Origin: Bacteroidales bacterium
Lineage (GTDB): Bacteria > Bacteroidota > Bacteroidia > Bacteroidales > VadinHA17
Direction of reading: 5' to 3'
Assembly: GCA_029974835.1 (NCBI GenBank)
Contig: JARKQN010000065.1
Span: forward strand, 1-64,000
DNA length: 64,000 nt
Positions 7,022 through 15,733 of the stretch are shown here, one piece after another. Made by a program: the position numbers and the translations under genes. Each line of letters opens with the position of its first letter. The first letter of the stretch is position 1. Under the pieces are notes generated by a model that did not search any database, was not told the origin of the DNA, and worked only from the letters and a program-made list of their open reading frames with translations.

Positions 7022-7720
7022 ATGATTCTTTGTATCGAGACAGCTACTGAAATCTGTTCTGCTGCCTTATGCAGCAGGGAAAAGGTTATTTCTTTACGGC
7101 AATCGGATGAAGGTAAGTCGCACGCCACCCTTCTTACGGTTTTTATTGACGAACTGCTCAGGGAACAGAATATAAAGGCCGGAGAACTTGAAGCGGTTGC
7201 AGTGGGGAAAGGCCCCGGATCTTTTACGGGTCTCAGAATAGGTGTTGCCGTTGCCAAAGGACTGGCTTACGGGTCGGGAATACCGCTTATAGGCATAGAC
7301 TCTCTTACCTCACTGTTCCACGGTTTTACGGAATCGGACGAAGGGAAGAAATTTGTTGAACCCGGGACCATCTTCTGCCCGATGATTGATGCAAAAAGGA
7401 TGGAGGCGTATTATTGCCTGTTTAACAGCTCAGGTGATAAATTGTCTGAAATTTCCGCAGGTGTAATTGAAAATGAGTCATTTTCTGCCATAGGAAATGA
7501 AAAAAGAATAATATTCCTCGGAGGCGGTTCCGGCAAATTTGAATCAGTGATCAGACACCCGGGAGCTGTTTTTATCAGTAACTTTAAGCTTTCTGCTTCA
7601 TTTTTGAGGGTCCCGGCTTTTAAGGCATTGAAAAATAATATCTTTGAAAATACAATTACTTTTGAACCGTTTTATCTGAAAGATTTTATTGCCACCAAGC
7701 CGGGTAAAAAAATCATTTAG
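7022..7720 (+). CDS. tsaB: TsaB, tRNA t6A37 biosynthesis protein
   Basis: The 232-residue protein carries the ASKHA-fold start MILCIETATEICSAAL and the family hallmark VGKGPGSFTGLRIGVAVAKGLA. TsaB forms the TsaB-TsaD-TsaE complex that transfers a threonylcarbamoyl group to A37 of ANN-reading tRNAs in the cytoplasm. It lacks the metal-binding histidines of TsaD, as expected for this structural paralogue. It lies 15 bases after the adaptor gene and 10 bases before the DUF3108 gene, so it is probably part of a longer transcript. Confidence 0.93.
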   Translation: MILCIETATEICSAALCSREKVISLRQSDEGKSHATLLTVFIDELLREQNIKAGELEAVAVGKGPGSFTGLRIGVAVAKGLAYGSGIPLIGIDSLTSLFHGFTESDEGKKFVEPGTIFCPMIDAKRMEAYYCLFNSSGDKLSEISAGVIENESFSAIGNEKRIIFLGGGSGKFESVIRHPGAVFISNFKLSASFLRVPAFKALKNNIFENTITFEPFYLKDFIATKPGKKII

Positions 7721-7730
7721 AAAGCGCCGG

Positions 7731-8513
7731 ATGAAACAAAAAATCATCATAATTCCAGCCCTGTTATTCTGCCTTGCCGCCGTGGCAGTCAAAGGTCAGA
7801 GTACGTCACCGTATGCCCCCGGGGAAAAAATAACCTATGTGATTCATTACGGATTAATTAACGGCGGCATAGCAAGGATGGAGCTTACAGGCGAAACAGA
7901 TGAAAACAAAGATGTGCTCCATTCATATTTTATTGCATACACAACAGGGATGGCCGATGCTGTTTTCAAGGTGAAGGATATCTATGAAAGCTATTTCGAC
8001 CCCCGGACTGAGCTTCCGGTAAAATCTGTCAGGAATATCCGCGAGGGGAGATACAGGAGATACAATGTTGTTCTCTTTGATCATCTTTCCCGCTCCGATT
8101 CGGCGGTGCTTACCAGTGACCTGACCGGAAAGCATGTGACCACCAAAGGCATTCATGATATACTGTCGTGCTTCTATTACTTCAGGAAAAACTACCTGGC
8201 GAAGGATTATCCTTTCAAAAAGGGGGAGTCGGTTACCATAAATACATGGTTTACCGATGAGTTTTATCCTATAATACTCCGGTACGTAGGGATAGAGGAT
8301 GTAAGGACCAGAATGGGCCGTATCAGATGCTATAAATTTAACCCCGTAACTGAAGTGGGCAGACTATTTAAAACAAACGACGATGTTTCGTTCTGGTTTT
8401 CGGCCGATAAAAACTGTGTGCCGGTTAAGGTACGATTTGATATATTTGTAGGCGCATTTACAGCAGAGATATCAGATTACGAAGGACTGATTGAACCATT
8501 GAATTTCAAATAA
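7731..8513 (+). CDS. DUF3108 exported protein
   Basis: 260 residues with a signal peptide (KQKIIIIPALLFCLAAVAVKGQ). The mature part begins APGEKITYVIHYGLINGGIARM, the typical opening of DUF3108, and continues as a beta-rich domain with DIYESYFDP and DDVSFWFSADKNCVPVKV, a layout resembling lipid-handling half-barrels. Family members sit in the periplasm, but their function is unsettled. I chose the ATG at 7731 because it directly precedes the signal peptide and avoids overlapping tsaB; an ATG at 7689 inside tsaB would give a basic leader. Its place between tsaB and efp says little about its job. Confidence 0.8.
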   Translation: MKQKIIIIPALLFCLAAVAVKGQSTSPYAPGEKITYVIHYGLINGGIARMELTGETDENKDVLHSYFIAYTTGMADAVFKVKDIYESYFDPRTELPVKSVRNIREGRYRRYNVVLFDHLSRSDSAVLTSDLTGKHVTTKGIHDILSCFYYFRKNYLAKDYPFKKGESVTINTWFTDEFYPIILRYVGIEDVRTRMGRIRCYKFNPVTEVGRLFKTNDDVSFWFSADKNCVPVKVRFDIFVGAFTAEISDYEGLIEPLNFK

Positions 8514-8545
8514 ATAAGATAAAGTAAAAACAGAATTTTTGTTTT

Positions 8546-9112
8546 ATGGCAACGACACAGGATTTCAGAAACGGTCTGGTGATAGAGTTTAACAACGACC
8601 TGTATGCAATTGTACAGTTTCAGCATGTCAAACCGGGGAAGGGCCCCGCTTTTGTAAGGACTAAACTCAAAAATCTGAAAACGGGAAGGGTAATTGATAA
8701 TACTTTTACTGCCGGTGTGAAGGTGAACGTTACAAGGGTTGAAAGGAGACCATATCAGTATCTTTACAGGGATGACATGGGATATTGTTTTATGCATAAT
8801 GAAACCTTCGACCAGATCCATGTGCCTGAGCATATGATTGACCAGCATGAATTTCTTAAGGAAGGGCAGAATGTGGAGATAGTGGTTCATGCCGATACCG
8901 AAAACATCCTGTCGGTTGAGCTTCCGCCTTTTGTGGTGCTCGAGGTCACATACACCGAGCCCGGGCTGAGGGGAGATACCGCAACAAACACTCTCAAGCC
9001 TGCAACAACAGAAACAGGAGCAACAGTAATGGTGCCGTTATTTGTGAATACCGGCGATAAGATTAAAATCGACACACGCGACAATTCATATGTTGAGCGC
9101 GTAAAAACCTGA
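8546..9112 (+). CDS. efp: Elongation factor P
   Basis: The 188-residue length and the three-domain beta layout match EF-P. The tip loop of domain I reads [10 protein letters not shown], with Lys32 where other bacteria carry the modified residue; no EpmA/EpmB modification gene is present here. The C-terminal domain ends with [17 protein letters not shown], the usual signature. EF-P relieves ribosomes stalled on polyproline stretches. The gene sits between the DUF3108 and PP2C genes, 5 bases before the latter, so the phosphatase is likely cotranscribed with it. Confidence 0.97.
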   Translation: MATTQDFRNGLVIEFNNDLYAIVQFQHVKPGKGPAFVRTKLKNLKTGRVIDNTFTAGVKVNVTRVERRPYQYLYRDDMGYCFMHNETFDQIHVPEHMIDQHEFLKEGQNVEIVVHADTENILSVELPPFVVLEVTYTEPGLRGDTATNTLKPATTETGATVMVPLFVNTGDKIKIDTRDNSYVERVKT

Positions 9113-9117
9113 CCCTG

Positions 9118-10344
9118 ATGGAAGAGAAAGGCTCCTCGAGGGAGAGGCTTAAAATTTCAAAATTTAAGCTCGACGCATTGCTTGATATAACGCTTTCAAT
9201 CAATGCCAACCTTCCCGTAGCTCAACTTCTCGAAAAATACGATTCCATTCTCCGCAACAGGCTGGGGATTGGCAAGATAATGATCTTTAAGCTGCAGGAG
9301 AAATGGGAATGCATTCTTAATGCAGGGTTTCCCGTATCCTACGAAAAATCGGTGAATGTTGAGGAACAGCTCATGCCCTTCACCGAAACTGCCATTGTAA
9401 CAAACAGTCCCGGTTTTGAAGGTGTGGATATAATTGTACCGGTTTACAATAATCTGGTCCCGCTGGCATTTGTATTCATCGGCGATATTGAGGAAGAGGG
9501 CGAAGGCATGAGCCCTGTTCTTAAGCACCTGAATTTCATTCAGACAATTTCAAGCATTATAATTGTTGCAATAGAGAATATAAGGCTATTCAGGGAAAGC
9601 CTGAAGCAGGAGGCAATGAAAAAAGAGCTTGAACTTGCATCGAGGATGCAGATGATGCTGATACCCCACGATAAACAGTTGCCTTCGGAAGGAAAAATAA
9701 TTGTTAGCGGATTTTATTTTCCCCATTACGAGGTTGGTGGAGATTATTACGACTGTATTACCCTTTCTGATAACCAGACCGGTTTCTGCATAGCCGATGT
9801 GTCGGGCAAGGGAATTTCTGCAGCCATCCTCATGTCGAATTTCCAGGCCAGCCTCAGGGCGCTTTTTACAGGGGAAATTGAACTGGCTGATCTTATATCC
9901 AGGCTTAACCGGATAGTTGTGGCGAACGCAGCAGGGGAAAAATTTATCACCTTTTTTGTCGCACGCTACGACCATATTACCGGGGTGCTTGAATATGTAA
10001 ATGCCGCTCACAACCCCCCTGTTTTTTATGATACCGTTACCGGTGAAACACTGCATCTCAGCTCATCATGTGTGGGAATAGGCATGCTCGATGAAATACC
10101 ATTCGTGAAAACGGAAAAAGTAAAGGTGAAAAACCATTCAAAGGTGGTCTGCTATACCGATGGTCTCTCGGAGCTGAAAGATGAAAACGGAGAGGATATC
10201 GGTACCCGTTTAATTATTAAACACATATCCAACAGCAGACCGGTAAAGGAAAATATCTCATTAATGCTGGGAGAACTTGGCATACCCGACAATAACCCGG
10301 GTCTTTTTGATGATGTGTCAATAATTGTTGCCGATCTTTTCTGA
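9118..10344 (+). CDS. PP2C-type (SpoIIE/RsbU-like) phosphatase with N-terminal sensor domain
   Basis: A 408-residue soluble protein. Residues about 15-160 look like a GAF-type sensor domain (LLDITLSINANLPVAQLLEKY, then a conserved strand/helix order). After a short helix the SpoIIE-type PP2C domain runs from about 185: ASRMQMMLIP, YEVGGDYYDCI, CIADVSGKGISAAILMSNF, YTDGLSEL and FDDVSIIVADLF, carrying the metal-binding aspartates. Such enzymes dephosphorylate serine or threonine on anti-sigma antagonist-like proteins. The SiaC-like protein at 3337-3756 is a possible substrate, by inference only. It is translated from an ATG 6 bases after the efp stop. Confidence 0.9.
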   Translation: MEEKGSSRERLKISKFKLDALLDITLSINANLPVAQLLEKYDSILRNRLGIGKIMIFKLQEKWECILNAGFPVSYEKSVNVEEQLMPFTETAIVTNSPGFEGVDIIVPVYNNLVPLAFVFIGDIEEEGEGMSPVLKHLNFIQTISSIIIVAIENIRLFRESLKQEAMKKELELASRMQMMLIPHDKQLPSEGKIIVSGFYFPHYEVGGDYYDCITLSDNQTGFCIADVSGKGISAAILMSNFQASLRALFTGEIELADLISRLNRIVVANAAGEKFITFFVARYDHITGVLEYVNAAHNPPVFYDTVTGETLHLSSSCVGIGMLDEIPFVKTEKVKVKNHSKVVCYTDGLSELKDENGEDIGTRLIIKHISNSRPVKENISLMLGELGIPDNNPGLFDDVSIIVADLF

Positions 10345-10372
10345 AGTGAGATATCCCGGCCATTCCAAGGGT

Positions 10373-11671
10373 TCAGGGATTTACGGCGCGCAGGATGAAG
10401 TAACTTTTTTTACCCTTCTGTACCAGCAGGTATTTATTGTTCAGCAGAGCATCGGCTTTTATGACTTTTTCGGGATCAGTCACCTTTTCCCTGTTGAGGC
10501 TCACTCCCCCTCCCTGCACCAGCCGGCGCATTTCGCCTTTTGATGAAAAAACCTGCGAATGAACGGCACAAAGATCTGACAACGCCACACCGGAATCAAG
10601 GATACTCCTTTTTATGTCGTAAACAGGCACCCCTTCAAACACCGCCAGGAAAGTTTTTTCATCCATACGGCTTAATGTTTCGGTTGTACCTTTACCAAAC
10701 AGTATCTGGGAAGCCTCAACAGCCGAGTTATAATCTTCGCGGGAATGAACCAACACTGTCACCTCTTCGGCAAGTCTTTTTTGCAGAAGTCTCTCTTCAG
10801 GTTTTAATTTGTGTTCTGATATCAGATTTTCGACAGTATCCCTGTCGAGTGTGGTAAAGATTTTTATATAGCGTTCCGCATCTTCGTCTGATGTGTTAAG
10901 CCAGAACTGGTAGAACTGGTAGGGAGAAGTTTTGTCGGGGTCGAGCCACACATTTCCCGATTCGGTTTTTCCGAATTTTGAACCGTCCGATTTAGTAATT
11001 AGCGGGCAGGTTAAAGCGTAGGCTTCACCGCCTGTCTTGCGCCTGATGAGTTCGGTGCCGGTAACGATATTTCCCCACTGGTCCGATCCCCCCATCTGCA
11101 GCCTGCAGTTATGTGTTTTGTACAGGTGCAGGAAATCGGTTCCCTGTACAAGCTGGTATGAAAATTCGGTGAATGACATTCCCTCCTTTGAATCGGAGCC
11201 AAGCCTTTTTTTGACCGAGTCTTTCGACATCATGTAGTTCACCGTAATGTGCTTGCCGATATCGCGAATGAAGCCCAGGAAGGTGTAATCCTTCATCCAT
11301 TCGTAGTTGTTTACCATTATCGCCCTGTTTTTCGAAGATGATCCGAAGTCGAGGAATTTTTCGAGCTGTTTACGGATGCATTCCTGGTTATGCCTGAGGG
11401 TTTCCTCATCGAGAAGATTTCTTTCCTCCGACTTTCCGGAAGGATCTCCGATCATGCCTGTCGCTCCTCCGACAAGGGCAATAGGTGTATGTCCCGCTCT
11501 CTGAAAATGAACAAGGAGCATTACCTGAACCATATGTCCTATGTGCAGGGAGTCGGCTGTCGGATCGAATCCGATATATCCTGATACTTTTTCCCTTGAG
11601 AGAAGTTCTTCCGTTCCGGGCATGATGTCGTGAATCATGCCTCTCCATCTGAGTTCTTCAACAAAATTCAT
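10373..11671 (-). CDS. tyrS: Tyrosyl-tRNA synthetase
   Basis: A class I aminoacyl-tRNA synthetase of 432 residues that attaches tyrosine to tRNA-Tyr. The HIGH-like motif appears in [16 protein letters not shown] and the KMSKS equivalent in [11 protein letters not shown]; tyrosine-pocket segments such as [13 protein letters not shown] and [10 protein letters not shown] are present. The C terminus has an S4-like RNA-binding domain ([10 protein letters not shown]). The ATG at 11671 is preferred over one 30 bases upstream, because the latter would lie upstream of the probable transcription start given by TATATTTG at 11690-11697. It is convergent with the PP2C gene. Confidence 0.97.
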   Translation of the reverse strand: MNFVEELRWRGMIHDIMPGTEELLSREKVSGYIGFDPTADSLHIGHMVQVMLLVHFQRAGHTPIALVGGATGMIGDPSGKSEERNLLDEETLRHNQECIRKQLEKFLDFGSSSKNRAIMVNNYEWMKDYTFLGFIRDIGKHITVNYMMSKDSVKKRLGSDSKEGMSFTEFSYQLVQGTDFLHLYKTHNCRLQMGGSDQWGNIVTGTELIRRKTGGEAYALTCPLITKSDGSKFGKTESGNVWLDPDKTSPYQFYQFWLNTSDEDAERYIKIFTTLDRDTVENLISEHKLKPEERLLQKRLAEEVTVLVHSREDYNSAVEASQILFGKGTTETLSRMDEKTFLAVFEGVPVYDIKRSILDSGVALSDLCAVHSQVFSSKGEMRRLVQGGGVSLNREKVTDPEKVIKADALLNNKYLLVQKGKKSYFILRAVNP

Positions 11672-11689
11672 AACCCGTGTTTTGCAGCG

Positions 11690-11697
11690 CAAATATA
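11690..11697 (-). promoter_or_regulatory. Probable -7 element of tyrS
   Basis: The minus strand reads TATATTTG, an exact match to TAnnTTTG, 18 bases before the tyrS ATG at 11671. No TTG is seen at the usual -33 distance. Confidence 0.5.
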
Positions 11698-11706
11698 ACA
11701 ATAAGG

Positions 11707-12243
11707 TCAGATAGCAGCATCCTCGGGTTTCTTTTTAAAGCGGTCGAAGCTTCCTGAAAAAGCTCCCTCTCCGATAATGGGAAATATGGCGGGTGCCACA
11801 TCGGAGACGGGGTTGTAAAACATTGATTTTTCAATTTTGTCCTTTGGCAGGAAGGGATGCTTTTCATCGATTGCGTTAAGGACCACGAAAATAACACTAA
11901 GGATCAGTATTGATTTGAGAAATCCGAAAACCATTCCGAGCAGGCGGTTCAGGAAGCCGAGTGCTGCGGCTTTTATTAGTTTGTCGACGACAATTCCGAT
12001 AAAATGAATACAGACCACCACTGCCAGGAATGTGATAATAAATGCGATTATTCCGACATACCTGCCTGTCATATCGAACCAGTCGTATAGTTTTGCGGCG
12101 GTAAATGTTGAGAACTTTATTGCTGCCCATATTCCGAGGATAAGTGCCGCTACCGACGCGACCTCCCTTACAAAGCCGTCGATAAAGCCTTTAATTGCTG
12201 CTATGATAACGATTATGAGTATTGTGGCATCAATATAGTTCAT
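11707..12243 (-). CDS. CvpA-family membrane protein
   Basis: A 178-residue protein with four hydrophobic segments, opening with [23 protein letters not shown] and containing the family-typical [18 protein letters not shown] and the later [14 protein letters not shown]. CvpA proteins are inner-membrane proteins first tied to colicin V production and since linked to envelope stress tolerance; the biochemical activity is unknown. The ATG at 12243 gives the normal CvpA N terminus, while an upstream start at 12330 would run through tRNA-Arg on the other strand. The tail is polar. It lies upstream of tyrS with a gap of 35 bases. Confidence 0.88.
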   Translation of the reverse strand: MNYIDATILIIVIIAAIKGFIDGFVREVASVAALILGIWAAIKFSTFTAAKLYDWFDMTGRYVGIIAFIITFLAVVVCIHFIGIVVDKLIKAAALGFLNRLLGMVFGFLKSILILSVIFVVLNAIDEKHPFLPKDKIEKSMFYNPVSDVAPAIFPIIGEGAFSGSFDRFKKKPEDAAI

Positions 12244-12267
12244 TGAATGGCATGTTTGAATTACAAA

Positions 12268-12298
12268 TTGTGAAAGTAATAAAAAAGATATAATTTTG
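12268..12298 (+). promoter_or_regulatory. Promoter of tRNA-Arg
   Basis: TTG (12268-12270), a 20-base spacer and TAATTTTG (12291-12298, exact TAnnTTTG) place transcription start about 10 bases before the tRNA. This is one of the cleanest promoters in the window. Confidence 0.65.
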
Positions 12299-12315
12299 CT
12301 GGCCATAAGAAACAA

Positions 12316-12390
12316 GGTCCCATAGTTCAATGGATAGAACGGCGGTTTCCTAAACCGTAAATCCAGGTTCGATTCCTGGTGGGACTACCA
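12316..12390 (+). tRNA. tRNA-Arg (anticodon CCT)
   Basis: GGTCCCA pairs with TGGGACT in the acceptor stem (first pair G-T). The D arm contains AGTTCAATGGATAGAAC, the anticodon loop TTCCTAA has CCT in the centre, and the T arm is CCAGG-TTCGATT-CCTGG. The discriminator is A and CCA is encoded (12388-12390). Confidence 0.95.
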
Positions 12391-12412
12391 AAGTCTGCTG
12401 CTTCCACATCCC

Positions 12413-14644
12413 TCACTTAATGTATTTCTTAATAAGGTTTCTTATTGTAAAAGAATCCGTATAGTCAAGGGCGGTTTTTCCTTCAGCATCCATGATGCCA
12501 GGCGAGGCTCCCTTCTCAAGAAGCACCCTTGCGGCATCGAAATGCCCGTTGGCGGCGGCCAGCATCAGGGCTGTCTTGCCTGAGGATAATCTGATGTCAA
12601 CGGTTGCTCCGCCGGCTATGAGCAGCTCTGCAACCCGGTGATGTCCGTTAAGGGCTGCCAGCATCAGCGCACTATAGCCTTCGGGATTTCTTAAGTCGGG
12701 TTTTGCGCCCGCAGCAAGGAGAGCTTCAACTATCTCCGCACTGCCATTGATTGACGCCTGCATAAGCGAAGTGAGGCCAACAGCTGATACATAATCGGGC
12801 CCGGCATGGTGCTCAAGCAGCAACTTTACAAGATCTTTGTCTCCTCTCTGTACCGCATTGAAAAGAGCATTGAAACCCTCATGCGTCGTTCTGCCCGGAT
12901 CGGCCCCTTTTTCAAGCAACAGCCTGACTGTTTCTGTAAATCCGTTCTTCGATGCAACTATAAGTGCTGTTTCTCCTGCCTGGTTTACCATATCGGGTTC
13001 GGCGCCTTTTTCAAGAAGCATCTCCGCTACAGTGTTAAAGCCTCCAGCCGAAGCAAGCATCAGTGGAGTGCTGCCGTCATTTGACGGTATAGTTACGGAA
13101 GCCCCGTTTTCAAGCAATAACCTGACTAAACCGGCATTGCCTGACCGGGCAGCTATTGCAAGAGCAGTAAGCCCGTCATTTCTCCGGACGTTTACTTCCG
13201 GGTTCTTTTCGAGCAGCATTCTTGCAGCCTCATACCTCTCCTTCAATACTGCCCAGTGAAGCACAGTGGAACCGTCAGCAGTTCGCACACTCTCGTCGGC
13301 GCCATGCAGCCTGAGAAGGTTGATTATATCGGTGTGCCCGTTCTGAACCGCGAATAAAAAGGCGGTTGTTCCGTCCGACAGCCGGTAGTTGATATCACAG
13401 GGTCTCGAAAGCAGAAGGGAGGCAATATCGGCTCTGTTATTGAGCGAGGCAACCATTAGGGGAGAATAAGTCTCGGGCTGCCTGAACCTGTATCTGACAT
13501 TCTTATCAAGCAGCATTTTTATCGCTTCCACATAACCCATTCCCGAGGCCCTGAGCAGGGTTGTGACAGGATAGGTATTTTTCTGTTTTTCGGGGTCACT
13601 CTTTTTGTCGGCCCTGAAACCGGTTACTTCCGGATTACCCTTCCCTGATGTTAAGGTAATGGCCGTCATACCGTCATATTTGCTTGTGCCCTCCCTGGCC
13701 CTTTTTTGAAGCACGCTTTTTACCCTTTCAGTGATGTCGTCCCTGGCAGTAATCATGTAAGCGGTTGTTGCACCGTCGCAGTAAACCCCGTTTTCCCTTT
13801 CCTGATTAATAATCAGCCTGACAATATCAGTAAATCCGTTCAGCGAGGAAACAAAAAGCGGTGTTGAACCGTCGCGGCAGGGCAGGCATATATCTCCGCC
13901 ATAATCGAGCAGCATCCGGAAAATTTCGGTATGACCGTTCAGTGCCGCCAGAAAAAGCGGAGTTCCCCCTTCATTGCTTTGTGCATTGATTTCAGCACCG
14001 TTCTCAATCAGTGCCCTGACGATTTCGGGATAGCCGTTTTCTGCTGCAAGCATAAGGGAAGTGTAACCTTCGGAGGTGCGAAAATTGGGATCTGCTCCGC
14101 TTAACAGAAGGGTTCTCACAATATTCAGATTGCCCGATTGTGAAGCAGACATCAGCGCTGTATACCCTTCGGCCGACTGCGCATTTACTGCTGCACCCTC
14201 ACTGATTAGGATTTCTGCAATTTCCTCATGCCCGTTCATGGCGGCCAGCATCAGGGCTGAATAGCCGTCGGAGGCCTGCATACCGGGCATTGCTCCCTTT
14301 TCAAGCAATAATCTGACTATATCGGGATGACCATTGTACGAAGCATACATGAGGGCACTGGCTCCGTCATAGGATTGTTCATTTATCAGTGCACCCTTCG
14401 ACAATAGAATCTTGCAGGTTTGTAAAAGTCCCGAGGCTGAGGCAAGCATCAGAGGAGTCCGTCCCATGGGATCTTTGTAATTTACCTCCACAATGTTTCT
14501 CGCTCGGGTATTGACATTCCGGTAGTTTCCCAGTAAAAGCTGATACATCAGCAACTGTGCCTCAGTGTCAGATTGTGCCGGGAGAGAAAAATTCTGCAGA
14601 CACAAAAACATTAAAACAAGACTCCAAACCGGTGACTTCGACAT
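12413..14644 (-). CDS. Exported ankyrin-repeat protein (about 21 repeats)
   Basis: A 743-residue protein with a signal peptide (KSPVWSLVLMFLCLQNFSLPAQ) followed by about 20 full ankyrin repeats of 33 residues and a final partial one. Most show the consensus DGxTALMLAAxNGHxEIVxLLLExGA. Repeats 7 to 10 (roughly residues 265-400) are degenerate and may form a hinge or a binding surface. No enzymatic domain is present, so it is probably a protein-interaction scaffold in the periplasm or on the surface. The ATG at 14644 directly precedes the signal peptide; an upstream in-frame start at 14716 would bury it. The gene stands alone between tRNA-Arg and a divergent membrane protein gene. Confidence 0.9.
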   Translation of the reverse strand: MSKSPVWSLVLMFLCLQNFSLPAQSDTEAQLLMYQLLLGNYRNVNTRARNIVEVNYKDPMGRTPLMLASASGLLQTCKILLSKGALINEQSYDGASALMYASYNGHPDIVRLLLEKGAMPGMQASDGYSALMLAAMNGHEEIAEILISEGAAVNAQSAEGYTALMSASQSGNLNIVRTLLLSGADPNFRTSEGYTSLMLAAENGYPEIVRALIENGAEINAQSNEGGTPLFLAALNGHTEIFRMLLDYGGDICLPCRDGSTPLFVSSLNGFTDIVRLIINQERENGVYCDGATTAYMITARDDITERVKSVLQKRAREGTSKYDGMTAITLTSGKGNPEVTGFRADKKSDPEKQKNTYPVTTLLRASGMGYVEAIKMLLDKNVRYRFRQPETYSPLMVASLNNRADIASLLLSRPCDINYRLSDGTTAFLFAVQNGHTDIINLLRLHGADESVRTADGSTVLHWAVLKERYEAARMLLEKNPEVNVRRNDGLTALAIAARSGNAGLVRLLLENGASVTIPSNDGSTPLMLASAGGFNTVAEMLLEKGAEPDMVNQAGETALIVASKNGFTETVRLLLEKGADPGRTTHEGFNALFNAVQRGDKDLVKLLLEHHAGPDYVSAVGLTSLMQASINGSAEIVEALLAAGAKPDLRNPEGYSALMLAALNGHHRVAELLIAGGATVDIRLSSGKTALMLAAANGHFDAARVLLEKGASPGIMDAEGKTALDYTDSFTIRNLIKKYIK

Positions 14645-14765
14645 GTCTGTAAAGCTCAGGTTTACAAAATAATAAATTTCCGGATTAGTCAGGACGGGCA
14701 ATGTGATAAAAAACATATAGTAAGCCTCCTTTCACAGGCTTTTTATATTTTGATATGATTACTTT

Positions 14766-14773
14766 TATATTTG
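14766..14773 (+). promoter_or_regulatory. -7 element that decides the start of the zinc-ribbon protein
   Basis: TATATTTG, an exact TAnnTTTG match, lies between two in-frame ATGs (14755 and 14791). Transcription from it would begin around 14780 and so include only the second ATG. No -33 element is clear. Confidence 0.45.
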
Positions 14774-14790
14774 ACCTAAAATCCTGCCAG

Positions 14791-15672
14791 ATGACAAATA
14801 GCAATCCCGGCCCCGGATATAACCATGAGAACTACCGGCTATTCATCGGTCAGCTCAGAGAAAAGGAAGACAAAGAACTGGATAAAATCATTACTCGGTA
14901 CGCACTTTACAAACCTGAGATGGCCGATGCGGCTCTCTTTACTGCCGTTGAAAGGGGGCTCATTTCATATGAACTGAAGGAAAAACTTGCTGAACAGATA
15001 AAATTCAACCTGTCGGATGTCCCGGACTACAGGAAACAGAAGTCGTGGGAGAAAAATAATTCTTTTGCGGAATATGCGGCGAGGTACAGCGATGAAGAAT
15101 TATACGAAATAATAGATAATCCTTCCGACAGGATAATAGATGCCTATCACGGCGTTCTGGTGGCAGCACTGAGCAGAGAACTTATTTCAGAGGAGGATTT
15201 CGGGGATTTATTCAATAACGCGTTAAAGTCATTACGGAGCGAGGGGGATATCTACCGGGAGGAAACCGATAATTTTTTAAGGGATATTCTTCTGGAAAAG
15301 GTTGAAATAACCGATGAACAGGCGGAGGCCGAGAGTGCCAGGTACTGGAAATGCCCTAATTGCGGTGAAAATATTGATATGGAATTCGCTGTCTGCTGGA
15401 AATGCAACACGGCCATCCCTGATAATCCCGAACACCCCGGCAGGGAAGAGGTTAAAAAAGAACTGTTATACCGGTCGCCTGCAAAACCTGCCAGGATAGG
15501 TCTGGCTCTGCTGCTGCTCGGATTAATAATTATGGGCGTGTCATGGCTCGGGTTTCATATTCATCTGGGGTACTGGAGGCATAGATATTCGGATATTTTT
15601 CTCGGAGGTATCATAGCAGTTGCAGGGGTAATAATTTTAATTTACCACCTGTTCACTTACAAAAGGGAATAA
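14791..15672 (+). CDS. Membrane protein with a zinc-ribbon
   Basis: About 293 residues. The N-terminal two thirds are soluble and charged, mostly helical, with no family I recognise (YSDEELYEIIDNPSDRIIDAY is typical). A zinc ribbon follows, CPNCGENIDMEFAVCWKCN, two CxxC pairs 14 residues apart. Two membrane segments lie near the C terminus (IGLALLLLGLIIMGVSWLG and IFLGGIIAVAGVIILIYHL). The protein is probably anchored in the inner membrane with the ribbon in the cytoplasm. The ATG at 14791 is chosen because a perfect -7 element sits just before it; starting at 14755 adds 12 residues. Confidence 0.7.
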   Translation: MTNSNPGPGYNHENYRLFIGQLREKEDKELDKIITRYALYKPEMADAALFTAVERGLISYELKEKLAEQIKFNLSDVPDYRKQKSWEKNNSFAEYAARYSDEELYEIIDNPSDRIIDAYHGVLVAALSRELISEEDFGDLFNNALKSLRSEGDIYREETDNFLRDILLEKVEITDEQAEAESARYWKCPNCGENIDMEFAVCWKCNTAIPDNPEHPGREEVKKELLYRSPAKPARIGLALLLLGLIIMGVSWLGFHIHLGYWRHRYSDIFLGGIIAVAGVIILIYHLFTYKRE

Positions 15673-15733
15673 ATTTCTGCGACAGCCCGGATGCCTGAAT
15701 TCTGCAGGAATTTTTATATTGCAGAAAAAAGCC

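Noticed and set aside
12413..14644. CRISPR-like or satellite DNA repeat in this region
   Set aside because: The periodicity of about 99 bases is caused by 33-residue ankyrin repeats; the bases vary at many codon positions and there are no spacers.
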